DNA of 64,000 nt from NCBI GenBank assembly GCA_014529385.2, contig CM043948.1:82860260-82924259 (forward strand). Reading direction: 5' to 3'. Of the stretch, positions 54,013 to 62,995 are shown piece after piece. The DNA comes from Adiantum capillus-veneris. Its lineage: Eukaryota; Streptophyta; Polypodiopsida; Polypodiales; Pteridaceae. The notes beneath the pieces were generated by a model. That model was not told where the DNA came from and did no database searches. It saw nothing but the letters and a program-made list of their open reading frames with translations. The position numbers and the translations under genes were made by a program. Every line of letters starts with the position of its first letter. The stretch's first letter is position 1.

Positions 54013-54900
54013 ATGGATTTCATTGTAGAGCTACCCTTGTCACAAGGATTTGACTCCATTTTAGTAGTCGTGGATCGGTTTACAAAAATGGCACACTTCA
54101 TTCCAACCACTAAAACCATCACCAGCGAAGGTATGGCCAAACTCTTTCTACAGCATATCTATCGTTATCACGGATTACCAGATGTCATAGTTTTTGATCG
54201 AGGCTCACAATTCATTTCTAGCTTATGGAAAAGCTTACTCAAGCTAATCGGAGTACAAATCAACCTCTCCTCAGCCAATCACCCACAAAGTGATGGACTA
54301 ACAGAGAGAGTAAATCAAGTTTTGGAGGAGTATCTCCGTTGTACTATCAATTATCACCAGGATAATTGGGTCGAGCTCCTACCGCTAGCAGAATTCTCCT
54401 ATAATAATAGTTTTCATGCCTCCACTCGTCACACTCCATTCTTTGCTAATTATGGTCAACACCCCAAACAGGATATCCACACACACTATCAAGTCAAGAA
54501 TCTAGCTGCTATTAATCTTACACAACAATTATCTGCAATTCACGAAGAACTTACAATTCATAGCAAAGAAGCTGAATCCAAGTACAAGGAAAGTGCCGAT
54601 CTCCATCATGCAGCATCCAAAATACAAAGAAGGGGATAAAGCGCTCCTCCGACGTGATCTGCGTTCATCTTGTCCCTGTCAAAAGCTTGATTATCGCAGG
54701 TTTGGCCCGTTTAAAATTATCCGTCAAGTCAATCCAATCACCTATCGACTCCGATTGCCCTCATCCATGAAAATCCATCCGGTCTTTCATGTCTCAGTCC
54801 TAGAACCTTGTCACACATCTAAGATCCTAGGAAGAGCCCTACAACCACCTCCTCCAGTTGAGATTCAAGGACATGACGAATATGAGGTCGAGAAAGCATA
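54013..54900 (+). pseudogene. Element L integrase core and C-terminus
   Basis: Core 54013-54639: MDFIVELPLSQGFDSILVVV (first Asp), VIVFDRGSQFISSLWKSLLK (second Asp), HPQSDGLTERVNQVLEEYLR (Glu), so the D,D,E triad is complete. A frameshift near 54600 leads into the C-terminal domain (EGDKALLRRDL; YRFGPFKIIRQVNPITYRLR-like; HPVFHVSVLEPC). It runs to the start of the chromodomain (YEVEK), where insertion L2 cuts in. Confidence 0.85.
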
Positions 54901-55123
54901 GTTACCCGGAACGCGGAACGGGAACGGCAACGGGATCCTCGCGGAACGGGGGAACGGCTAGGGGTCTGGAACGGGAACGTCGCGGAACGGGAGGTATAAA
55001 AAACACCCAAATAGTGCAATTTTTAGCTCCTTGTGTTTAAATACAAAGAGTATTAGAGTGCTTTGACTCTAATACTCCCAAAAAACTCGTTTTGAAGACC
55101 ATTCAACCTTGCTATGACTAGAG

Positions 55124-55188
<65 letters not shown>

Positions 55189-55628
55189 GATGGAGAGGGA
55201 GAGATTTGAGAGAGTGGGAGGGAGAGGAAGAGAGCTTGAAGGCTTGAAGCCTTGAGCCTTGAGAGAGTGAGTCTTGAGAGGGAGAGATCTTGAGAGTGAG
55301 AGGGAGAGAGCTTGAGCCTTGAGGATTAGCTTGTGAAGAGAAAGGGGGAGGGGGGTGCATTTTATGAGTCCTTGAGGCCTTGCACACTTTCAAAAGAAGC
55401 CCAAACATTTACTTCAATTTTTTCAATTTTTGCCAAATTTGTTTGTAGCCGTTGGCCGTTCCAGGGGCATTCCGAAACGGTCCGGGGGCGTTTCGGAACG
55501 TTCCGGAACGGCCGTTCCGGTTTGCATTGGCCACCCGGAACATCAGACATTCCGAGACGTTCCGGAACGTTCGGGAAGGGAACTGCCCCCCGGAACGCCG
55601 GAACGGGGGCTAGGGGGCGTTCCCCGCT
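54900..55628. mobile_element. Insertion L2: GGAACG-rich element splitting the chromodomain
   Basis: About 730 bp between chromodomain residues YEVEK and LDSQVSRG. The left 90 bp carry eight GGAACG hexamers; the right 190 bp carry a mixture of CGTTCC and GGAACG, partly as ACGTTCCGGAACGT palindromes. The ends read TAG...GGAACG and CGTTCCCCGCTA, loosely inverted. Inside are a perfect 12-bp stem hairpin (GAGTATTAGAGT/ACTCTAATACTC near 55048-55077), a (GA)n tract and GA-rich minisatellite. It looks like a non-autonomous DNA transposon of hAT type with subterminal repeats, but I see no clean 8-bp duplication. Confidence 0.55.
55127..55185 (+). repeat. (GA)n microsatellite
   Basis: About 29 uninterrupted GA units, followed by GA-rich minisatellite to 55320. 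Confidence 0.95.
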
Positions 55629-55830
55629 AGATTCTCAAGTTTCGCGTGGCAGGTTACAGTACTTGGTGCATTGGAAAGGCTATGATGTTAGTGAATGAAC
55701 CTGGGAACCAACACACAATCTACAACATGCATCTGTCAGAGTCCAAGAGTTCCATCAACAACATCCATGGAAGCCCAACTCAAGGAACACCACTGCTCCT
55801 CGTGGAACTCGTCACTAGAGGAGGGGGTAA
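55629..55830 (+). pseudogene. Element L chromodomain, C-terminal part, and polypurine tract
   Basis: LDSQVSRGRLQYLVHWKGYD, VSE, stop, TWEPTHNLQHA: the canonical chromodomain core (YLV(H/K)WKGY....TWEP) with W changed to TGA at 55695-55697. After the frame end, AGAGGAGGGGG (55817-55827) is the polypurine tract. Confidence 0.85.
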
Positions 55831-55928
55831 TGTCATGGATGCTTGGGAGTCAGTCGTTGCCTGCATCATTGCCTATGTCATCGCCTACATCATCGCTAAA
55901 AGGCTCTAGAAGAATCTAGAAGGATCTA

Positions 55929-56094
55929 GAAGATTCTAGAAGTTCTAAAAGTATCAAGGAGATTCTAGAAGTTTCTAGAAGCTTGGAGAAGATTCCGAAA
56001 GAATCTAGAAGTTTCTGGAAAGCTCTAGCAAGTTGAAGAAGGATCCAGAAGGTTCTAGAAGAACTAGAAGGATCAAGAAGGTTCTAGAAGATTC
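55929..56094 (+). promoter_or_regulatory. Array of heat-shock elements in the element L LTR
   Basis: Perfect nGAAnnTTCnnGAA-type sites: GAAgaTTCtaGAA (55929-55941), TTCtaGAAgtTTCtaGAA (55963-55980), GAAgtTTCtgGAA (56008-56020), GAAggTTCtaGAA (56048-56060), GAAggTTCtaGAAgaTTC (56077-56094). They lie 63 to 230 bp upstream of the TATA box. Heat-shock factor trimers bind such sites; activity here is inferred. Confidence 0.7.
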
Positions 56095-56156
56095 TAACCT
56101 CCTCAAGAAGAACCTAGAAAGTTCTAACCTCCTCAAGTAACCTCCTCAAGCACTAG

Positions 56157-56164
56157 TATAAATA
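56157..56164 (+). promoter_or_regulatory. Element L LTR TATA box
   Basis: TATAAATA preceded by CACTAG and followed by GGGGTC. Conserved in the 5' LTR at 48737-48744. Confidence 0.7.
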
Positions 56165-56441
56165 GGGGTCTTGGGCCACAAGCCCCTTAGTCTTGCCAAC
56201 ACCAGTTGTGAGGCTCTTATGAGGAAAGCCCTCTTCTAGTTCTTGTCTCATGTTCAAGTCTTGTCCTTGCAATCAAGCCTTGCCTTGTATTCAAGTCATG
56301 TAATCAAAGTCTTGTATCTAGCTCTCTTAATAAAGTATTAAGTCTTGTAATCAAGATTAAGTTTATCATCAAGTCCCAAGTTCTTGTACATTGTGAACGC
56401 CTCCACTTGCTCTCTTCTAGCTCTATACGCGCTCATAACAA

Positions 56442-56625
56442 TAGGCTCTCAACATGTCCTCTAACGTGCGATTCATCCTCTCAGCTTGTCCATCGGACTC
56501 AGGATGGTCAGAAGACGACATGCTCAACTTCATTAGGCTCTCAACATGTCCTCTAACGTGCGATTCATCCTCTCAGCTTGTCCGTCGGACTCAGGATGGT
56601 CAAAAGACGACATGCTCAACTTCAT
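56442..56625 (-). repeat. 92-bp tandem duplication in element M integrase
   Basis: TAGGCTCTCAACATGTCC begins at 56442 and again at 56534; the two 92-bp units differ at a few positions. Each encodes the same integrase segment (SFDHPESDGQAERMNRTLED). 92 is not a multiple of three, so the frame shifts between copies. Confidence 0.9.
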
Positions 56626-57120
56626 TTGAAGATGAGCAAACACATCTTGCAAAAATAGGCCAGTGAACTTAGTATCTCGATTACTGACGATTCTCTCTGG
56701 CACACCATACAGCTTATAAAGCTGATTGACAAATAGAATCGCCAACTCATGGATTTATACTGTCGACTTCGTTGGTATAAACTTCGCCATTTTTGTGAGT
56801 CTATTAACCACAACCCGAATAGCGTCATTGCCCCGACTAGTATTTGGCAAACCAACGATGAAGTCCATGGAAATACATTGCCACTTGGCATCTGGGATTT
56901 CCAATGGATGTAGCAGGCCAGCTTTCCTAAGACGCTCTGCCTTATTGACCTGACACTGAGCGCATGTCTTCACATAGCTCTCTATGTAAGAGCGCATCCT
57001 TGGCCAATAGAAATATCGCTTGACCAAAGCCAAAGTTCTTTGAATGCGTGGGTGCCCAGCGCTAGGAACATTGTGGCATTTGCACAAAATCCTTTGTCGA
57101 ACCTCATCGATTTTCGGCAC
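56533..57120 (-). pseudogene. Element M integrase
   Basis: Frame 57120-56755: HHCC domain complete (CHNVPSAGHPRIQRTLALVK, RYFYWPRMRSYIESYVKTCA, QCQ), then MDFIVGLPNTSRGNDAIRVV. Frame 56745-56533: LYKLYGVPERIVSNRDTKF, in which the second catalytic Asp (usual SDRD) is Asn (about 56681), and DGQAERMNRTLEDM with the catalytic Glu. The Asp-to-Asn codon change is G to A, as expected from deamination of methylated cytosine. Also VVVNRLTK for VVVDRLTK. Confidence 0.85.
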
Positions 57121-57471
57121 GCAGACTTTTCCATTTTGAACAATAGTCCATCTCTAATGGAATATTGTCGCTGTCTCGTCTCTTGAGCACGACTCACTTG
57201 GGTCTCCGGATCACCCAAGCCTGTACGCGAGTCATGCCCCGCTTTGACCTTGTTCCATATCTTTCCAAAATGGCCATCGGAACACATAGCCCTCGGAGAG
57301 AGAGATAGAAGTCCGTCGAGATTTTAGCCATAGACAAGGCATTAACCTTAGGAATCCTGCTGAGTGCATCGGCAACTCGATTGCTGGATCCTTTTCTATA
57401 ACGGATCTAAAAGTCAAACTCTTGCATAAGCTCAACCCATCTAAGCCTTCCGGCCTCTGAGATCACCTTGA

Positions 57472-57720
57472 TCACATATATAGCGCAAAGAATGATGATC
57501 TGTCCATGCAACAAACGTAGAGCCATACAGGTAGTATTGCCATTTTCCTCAAGGCGTGAACTACGGCGTAAAGCTCCTTCTCATATGTCGGATAACGCAT
57601 CTCAGCGTCAGAAAGTTTCTTACTTTCAAACGCAACAGGACATCCATCCCGGTATAATGCCGCACCAATGGCATAATCACTAGCATCCGTTTGAACCACC
57701 TACGTTTTGCTAGGATACAC
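57472..57720 (-). pseudogene. Element M RNase H
   Basis: QTDASDYAIGAALYRDGCPV, AFESKKLSDAEMRYPTYEKE, LYAVVHALRKM: the Gypsy RNase H start with its Asp and Glu residues. It ends early; the remainder (57120-57470) is readable only in pieces. Confidence 0.8.
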
Positions 57721-58062
57721 AATGTGCAATATTGGTGCAGTAGTCACCAAGTGCTTTAGTTTCCGAAAGCTCTCGTCGAGACGCTCATTCCAGACAACAG
57801 AGGGATTACCTTTACGGTGAGCATCCGAAGTCTTCTGCCCTTTCACCCCTCCTTTTCAAAGTTACGTAAGTTATCCTTTATAAACTTGCAAAAGAATCCA
57901 GTAAAGCTTAAAAAGGACTTTACTTGGCGCAAATTCTTCAGAATGGGTCAATTTCGCAGTTTATCCAACTATTTAGGGTCAACGCAAATTCCATCGCGAG
58001 TAATGATGTGACCCAAGTACAGAACCTGTTTCTTGAAGAATTCACACTTAGAAGCCTTAGCA
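57721..58062 (-). pseudogene. Element M reverse transcriptase, C-terminal remnant
   Basis: Only the thumb/connection is left: KASKCEFFKKQVLYLGHIIT, RDGICVDPK, then a degraded stretch with FLSFTGFFCKFIKD. Fingers and palm, including YxDD, are missing; the sequence passes directly into the protease C-terminus at about 58140. Confidence 0.75.
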
Positions 58063-58147
58063 TGAAGCCTTAGCATAAAGCACTAATGAATCAAACCAAG
58101 CAGATGGGACACATTGATAAAAGTCAACATGAGAAGAGTTTGTATCT

Positions 58148-58640
58148 TTATACATTTCCAAAGCAGCAACAACTAGCAAAACCATTATTTACAGAAATCT
58201 GATTACAAAGTGAAACAGATACATGAGGCATGTCGTGCTTAACAAAAACAAGAGAGTGATGTACATAGTCTATATACAATGAGTCTTGTCTATCATAAAA
58301 CCATGGAATTCCTAAAATAACATTTGCTTGTCCAACGCATGATGTGGAAATCCAGGTTCTCTTTGTAATCAATTAGCTCGAGCGACAAATCTAGAACCAT
58401 GCGATTCCATACATCCGTATCCTCGCCACGAGTCATCTTCATGCGATACTCATGGTCAATGTCGTGCATCCGCAGGCTCAGTTCCTGCACCAATTTTGCG
58501 TCCACAAAATTGTGTGAGCTTCCATTATCAAGGAGTGCGGTCACATTGTGACCATTGATCTTCCCAGGGAAACAGAGAAGATCGTGCTTACCAAACACTT
58601 TGGTGCTAAAAGTACAATTAGTGCATGAACTGTGTGCTAA
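58148..58640 (-). pseudogene. Element M aspartic protease
   Basis: KINGHNVTALLDNGSSHNFV with DNG in place of DSG, then QANVILGIPWFYDRQDSLYI (the ILG..W motif). A frameshift lies near 58330. Downstream RT is deleted. Confidence 0.75.
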
Positions 58641-59560
58641 ATGATGGATTTCAACTTGAATGACATTAGAGTTACTTGAGATCTCGTGAAGCTGAACCGA
58701 AGGACGACCTTGCGGTTTCTGTGTCTTCTTATTCTTGGGACAATCCTTGATTTGGTGATGCGTCTGGTCACATCCAATGCAAGCCCCCTTCTTCAGTGCA
58801 TCAACAACTGAAGCATTTTTGGCTTTCTTCTTCTCTTGAGAAGATCTCGACCGTGATTTGGACTTATGCTGGAATCGGGATCGCTTCCTCGAAGCACCCT
58901 CACCAGATTCATGGTCTGCAATTCTTTTCTTCTCATAATTCTCTCCATTTATCAAATGGAACGTCCTGGCCTTTGATACTGCATCCTCAACGTCAATCGG
59001 GGCTTTGTCCATGATTAAGGCCCAACGGTAATCTTCATGTAATCCCAACAGGTACATGTGCACATCGTGCGTAGAATCCACCTTACAGAAGGTGAGCGCT
59101 TCTTTAAAAGTTATCGTATACTTATCATCAGACAAAGTTTTCATTGAAAGACTCTGCAGTTTGGCGTAAGCTTTCAAAGGATCTATTTTAGTGAAATCCC
59201 TCTTGAATTTCACACAGAAGTTAGCCTATGTCGGTAGGCTTCTCTGTCATGTCGCGCCACCAGGTAAGCGCCCTACTGCGCAAATAGAGAGGAATCGTTT
59301 GAATCCTCCGTTCATCATGCTCCCCATGGAGATCAAAATACGTGGTCCACTGATGCAGCCAGTTATTTACAGCCAATTCCGTAGATTCTTTCTCCTCCCC
59401 TGAGAAATTTGTAGTTTTGTACGGAATCGTGGCAGTTGGACCACCCTGTGAACACCCAAAAGCAGCAATCTACGTCCGCAATTGCTGGAGATGGGTTTCG
59501 CCCTCGGAAATACGCGCAGTCGTCGACTGAGCCATATTTTCCAGAGCGGTAAGTCAGGAA
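58641..59560 (-). pseudogene. Element M gag with zinc knuckle
   Basis: Likely start at 59535 (MAQSTTARISEGETHLQQLR). Gag core: NWLHQWTTYFDLHGEHDE-like and SRALTWWRDM near 59260-59360. After a break, frame 59213-58293 continues with FKEALTFCKVDSTHDVHMYL, a Lys/Arg/Ser-rich segment and a complete knuckle CIGCDQTHHQIKDC (near 58760). Confidence 0.8.
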
Positions 59561-60279
59561 CTAAGCCCTTGCACAACCCCTTTGAGAGAGGTCAAGCGAA
59601 TGTTCGTCTGAACGCTCGCGTTTTTTAGATTGATAACACGTTGATCAAAACTCTAGAAAGTACTTGTAATCCATGTATAGAGAGCATGTGTGAACGGAAT
59701 TTGAACATTGCCTGGCGCGTTGTCACGGTGCACATCCGAGCTAGAGGAATCCATGACAAAGCGCGTGAGAAACTGGAAGTTTCACACGAAACTTGGCCTG
59801 TTCTGCACTTTTCGGTCGTGAAAAGTTGAACTCCGAAGAGTGCCGTGCGTCGGCGTATGCGTCCAAAGGCAAGCAGGTGATGGTGGGAGCGCGGGAGTGC
59901 AAGTAGGTGAGAGAGAGAAGGGGTGGAAGAGAAGCAGTAGAGCCAAAAAACTGAGTTTTTTGCAAACTTGTTAGTCTCTGGAAGTGAGTTTTATTAATAT
60001 ACTGCAGGTTTTAGACTTATTAAAAAAAACTTAAGTGTCCTGGCCACCTTAAAATAAAAGGGGCCACTTAATAAAGTACCCAACATATAGCTTTAAAAAG
60101 TACTCCAACGCAAAGCTGCCAGCGATAAACGAAATCGAACGCCAGCAGGCGAAAGTGGGCAACAGAGGACACGTGGGGGGGAGAGAAAAATCTTTGCGTG
60201 TGCCCGCTTGTGCAAACCACGCGAGAAAGGCCACGCTGGCTTTCTCTGTCTTCTTGCGCAAACTCTCTCTCTCTCTCTT

Positions 60280-60319
<40 letters not shown>

Positions 60320-60724
60320 CAACGCAAGGACTCAAGAGCTCTCTGTTTTTCTTCTATTGTTCTATGCAGATCCAAATAAACACACACATGGAGGTCTGTG
60401 TGTGTGTGTGTGTGTGTGTGTGTTGTGTACTTGACACAGAATAGGAGTGCAGAGAGCTTTTGTTCGTTGAATTCAATCTAAAGTCAGCAAAGCAATAAAT
60501 AAATCACCGATTTTCATAAAAAACCAGCAAAAGCAATAAAAATCCACTGATTTTCAGCACTTCCGCCTACTAAATTGCTGAATTTTGTCAAAAATCAGCG
60601 AAAGGTACATTAAATTTCACCTGCAAACATGCTCAAGAGAAGAAAATGATCTATTAAACAGTTATTTCATCAAAAATTACATGAAATGGTGATTATCCGA
60701 CTCTAACCAGGCTGCAGCCAAGCT
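59561..60724 (-). other. Element M leader with microsatellites
   Basis: About 1.16 kb between primer-binding site and gag. Holds poly(C)38 (60281-60318) preceded by CT repeats, and a (GT)n tract (60396-60422). Open frames rich in Gly or Pro across the poly(C) are artefacts. No gene. Confidence 0.6.
60281..60318 (+). repeat. Poly(C)38 tract
   Basis: 38 uninterrupted C after (CT)n. Confidence 0.95.
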
Positions 60725-60737
60725 GGCTGTGATACCA
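60725..60737 (-). promoter_or_regulatory. Element M tRNA primer-binding site
   Basis: GGCTGTGATACCA on +, TGGTATCACAGCC on -: the initiator-Met type with one substitution, abutting an LTR-like end at 60738. Confidence 0.7.
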
Positions 60738-61400
60738 TGAAACGAACTCAGGTAGTGGATCTCTCGGCTACACGGACTGCCTACAGACACGCGTCGGACA
60801 GACCACCCGAACATAGCCACCATCCGGAAGCTCCCCTGTGCTGGGGTAGCGTCCGAGGACCTAGGCGTGCACCTGTAAGACGGAGCGTCCCATACCACCC
60901 GGCCTCACCTGCTCGAGGTGACCTTGCGCAATCCTAGCCTCGTGGGCTAACCACTGGCACTTTGCGAGTGGGGGTCGATAACTGCAAATGAGGCCTTGGC
61001 CTCCCTTTTCTAATAATGGCCAGCCACACCTCCTCGAGGTGACCTTGTGCACTCCTAGCCTCACGGGCTAACCATTGGCACTCTGCGAGTGGGGGTCAAT
61101 AATTGCAAATGAGGCCTTGGCCTCCCTTTTATAATAATGGCCGGCCACACTAGCCGTGTTCACACTACGTCCGCCCGGACATTGGACGCCCATCCCGACG
61201 GCATCTGGGCTAGATCCCCTCTCCTAAGAGCGGGACATAACAACGCGTGTCCAATCGGTGGGTGGGGCCTGGGCCCGGTACGTGATTGGAGGACGATTTC
61301 GTGGAGAACTGTCGCGAGACAGATCCGAGATCCATTGGCTGCCCGGTCCTGAGAGGAGGTTTGCTGGCGGTTCTGGATAAGATTATCATCCGATTCTCCC
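60738..61400 (-). repeat. Element M probable 5' LTR with 126-bp tandem duplication
   Basis: Begins TGAAACG next to the primer-binding site. The unit CTCGAGGTGACCTTG...TTTATAATAATGGCC(A/G)GCC occurs from about 60903 and again from about 61029 with some 10 differences. The right end is not resolved; GC content falls after about 61400. Confidence 0.5.
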
Positions 61401-62995
61401 TTTTCTTTGACACTGAGAGGTCACAAGATGGTCCTGGAGTAGGAGCCCATAGACTTGTGTAGCAAGGCGACTCTACCCTTAGGTTGGATTAATGCATGGA
61501 AGTACTTGGTGGTGGTGATCGTATTCTTGCCTCTGGTTCCAAGTGTACTTCCGGATGAGAATTGCGTTTTGCAAAATACTATGAACAATAGATATGTCCA
61601 TCTCAAAACTATTTCTATGAGCTTGAATCACTTACCTTTGGGTCAAGGGTGGCTGTAAAGAAGCATTAGAAAGAGGATGGGGTCTAAGAGGGCCTTTGAA
61701 CTTGCCATGAGATTATGGAGGTGATGAACATATGGACAAATAGGTGCACACCATCATCTGTGTGCGCAAAGTTTTGGTGTCTAAGAGAGGTCAAAGGATG
61801 CACTTCATAACTTCTACATAAAATGTCCGAATTGGGAGTGGAGACTACAGATCTGACATATACATGCTGAGCTCTTTGTGTAGATATTTTTACATGATAT
61901 CGTTTTTCTTGCTAGATTGCAAAATTCATTTTGGAGGAAGATTTGAATTTAAACTAGCGAGCCGTTCGTTCTCATTTAAATTCAGAAGGTGCCCTTTGAT
62001 TACCTTCTTATTACTAAAGGTTTGACTCTTAAACTGCCAAATATAATGGCCCTCCCAGACCTCTTTCTCTTCCTAATGGCCTTAGTGTCGAGTAGTGAGA
62101 TTTCACTTAGTTTGAATAAGAGCTGTAAAATTGGTGCTATGGTTATGTCTCGGAGTGTGAGGGTCCTTGCATGCATCTGCAGGTGTGCATGTATGTGTAC
62201 AGAGGTACATACACATAGTGTAACTGTTGAGACAAGAGTTTCAATTACCGAAGTCTCCAGTGGCCACTTGTGTAGATAAAATTTTCTGAACTAAAGGGAT
62301 TTCTAGGCAAAGCAATTCAGGGTGACAAGGAGAGGATGGGACAAGGCATGTGAAAGGTCAGCAAAGGTTGACTAATACATGCTGTTAGACTTGGTGCAGA
62401 TTTTGTTGGCTTTGTTATTTTGAAAAACAGGGATGCCAAATGTTTTGGCATGTAATGTAGAAACCAAGGTAGCTATCCAATTATCAAATCATTCGAAAAT
62501 TTACAAAAAACGCAGCTATATTATCTTTCTGTTGGAGATTTTTCTTGAGATGTTTGGACCATATCTGAGGTCCTTTGCTGTTGTTGTTTGGATGATGCCA
62601 AGTGCATTTAAATAGAATCACCTGCATATCTGTGCAGAGATTCAATTGGCTATGCAAGTAAATGTCATATTGATGATAAACCCCTACTGATGCACATTTT
62701 TCCAGGTTCCCATGGAGTGCAACTTGTGCGTCTAGTTTCAAGCTTAAAAACAGAAAGGAAACTTTTATTTGTTCTTATTCCAGCCAGGGATTTAGTTAGG
62801 ATTAGACTTCTTTTCTTGTACATTTTATGGTGAGAAATGTCATCTTCAGTCTGTGTTCTGGTCTCATGGGTCATCCCGGCCTGTATGAGACATTAATTTA
62901 TCTTTCTTTCTTATTGCCTTATATACATGCTTATGTTACTTTTGTGCTGCTTTATTCAACGACCTGTTTTTTTAATCCTTTTCTATCTGTTGCAG
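61401..62995 (+). other. Host-like MAU2 intron sequence
   Basis: AT-rich, without repeat partners in the window or coding domains, ending in a pyrimidine-rich stretch and the acceptor TCTGTTGCAG (62986-62995). Probably the original, transposon-free part of the intron. Confidence 0.55.

Larger units (their letters stand above)
48577..56440 (+). mobile_element. Element L: nearly full-length chromovirus with heat-shock-element LTRs
   Basis: 3' LTR 55831-56440 (610 bp) preceded by the polypurine tract AGAGGAGGGGGTAA; 5' LTR 48577-49019, lacking its first ~170 bp. gag starts about 45 bp after the LTR once solo LTR L1 (49041-50555) is removed. Gag, protease, RT, RNase H, integrase and chromodomain are all present, with stops. 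The RT/integrase style (MPFGLTNAPAVFQYLM, then DYFVVIYLDDILIFS; HPQSDGLTERVNQVLEEYLR) resembles Tcn1-type chromoviruses of fungi and non-seed plants rather than the usual flowering-plant clades; this placement is from memory. No target-site duplication: the left flank is LINE J, the right is element M. Confidence 0.85.
55831..56440 (+). repeat. Element L 3' LTR
   Basis: 610 bp, TGTCATGGATGC...CTCATAACA. The U3 part is dominated by TTCTAGAA-type repeats that form heat-shock elements. TATAAATA at 56157-56164. Confidence 0.9.
56441..60737 (-). mobile_element. Element M: Gypsy retrotransposon remnant
   Basis: On the minus strand: primer-binding site (60737-60725), long leader, gag, protease, RT remnant, RNase H and integrase. 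It is cut at 56441 by the end of element L, and its 3' LTR is not in the window. Most of RT is deleted between 58060 and 58140. Coding style (SDAEMRYPTYEKELYAVVHA; DGQAERMNRTLEDMLRA) is that of another chromovirus/Gypsy lineage, distinct from D and L. Confidence 0.8.
22958..62995 (+). other. MAU2: MAU2 giant intron (40,038 bp)
   Basis: Runs from GT at 22958 to the acceptor TCTGTTGCAG ending at 62995. It joins two phase-0 exons (...TEFAEAQK to SLIELLDWF...) that are adjacent in the protein family. It contains elements F to M on both strands. Host-like, non-repetitive sequence is limited to roughly the first few hundred bases and 61.4-62.99 kb. Confidence 0.75.

Noticed and set aside
55905-56110. 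Regular short repeats suggesting a CRISPR array or satellite
   Set aside because: There are no unique spacers of constant length. The TTCTAGAA repeats sit inside an LTR and are better read as heat-shock elements.
60049-60444. Overlapping Gly-rich and Pro-rich open frames on both strands
   Set aside because: They are translations of the poly(C)38 tract and neighbouring microsatellites.
60750-60900. GTGGATCTCTCGGCT resembles the start of 5.8S rRNA
   Set aside because: The match is about 15 bases; the following sequence does not continue as 5.8S rRNA, and it lies in an LTR-like region.
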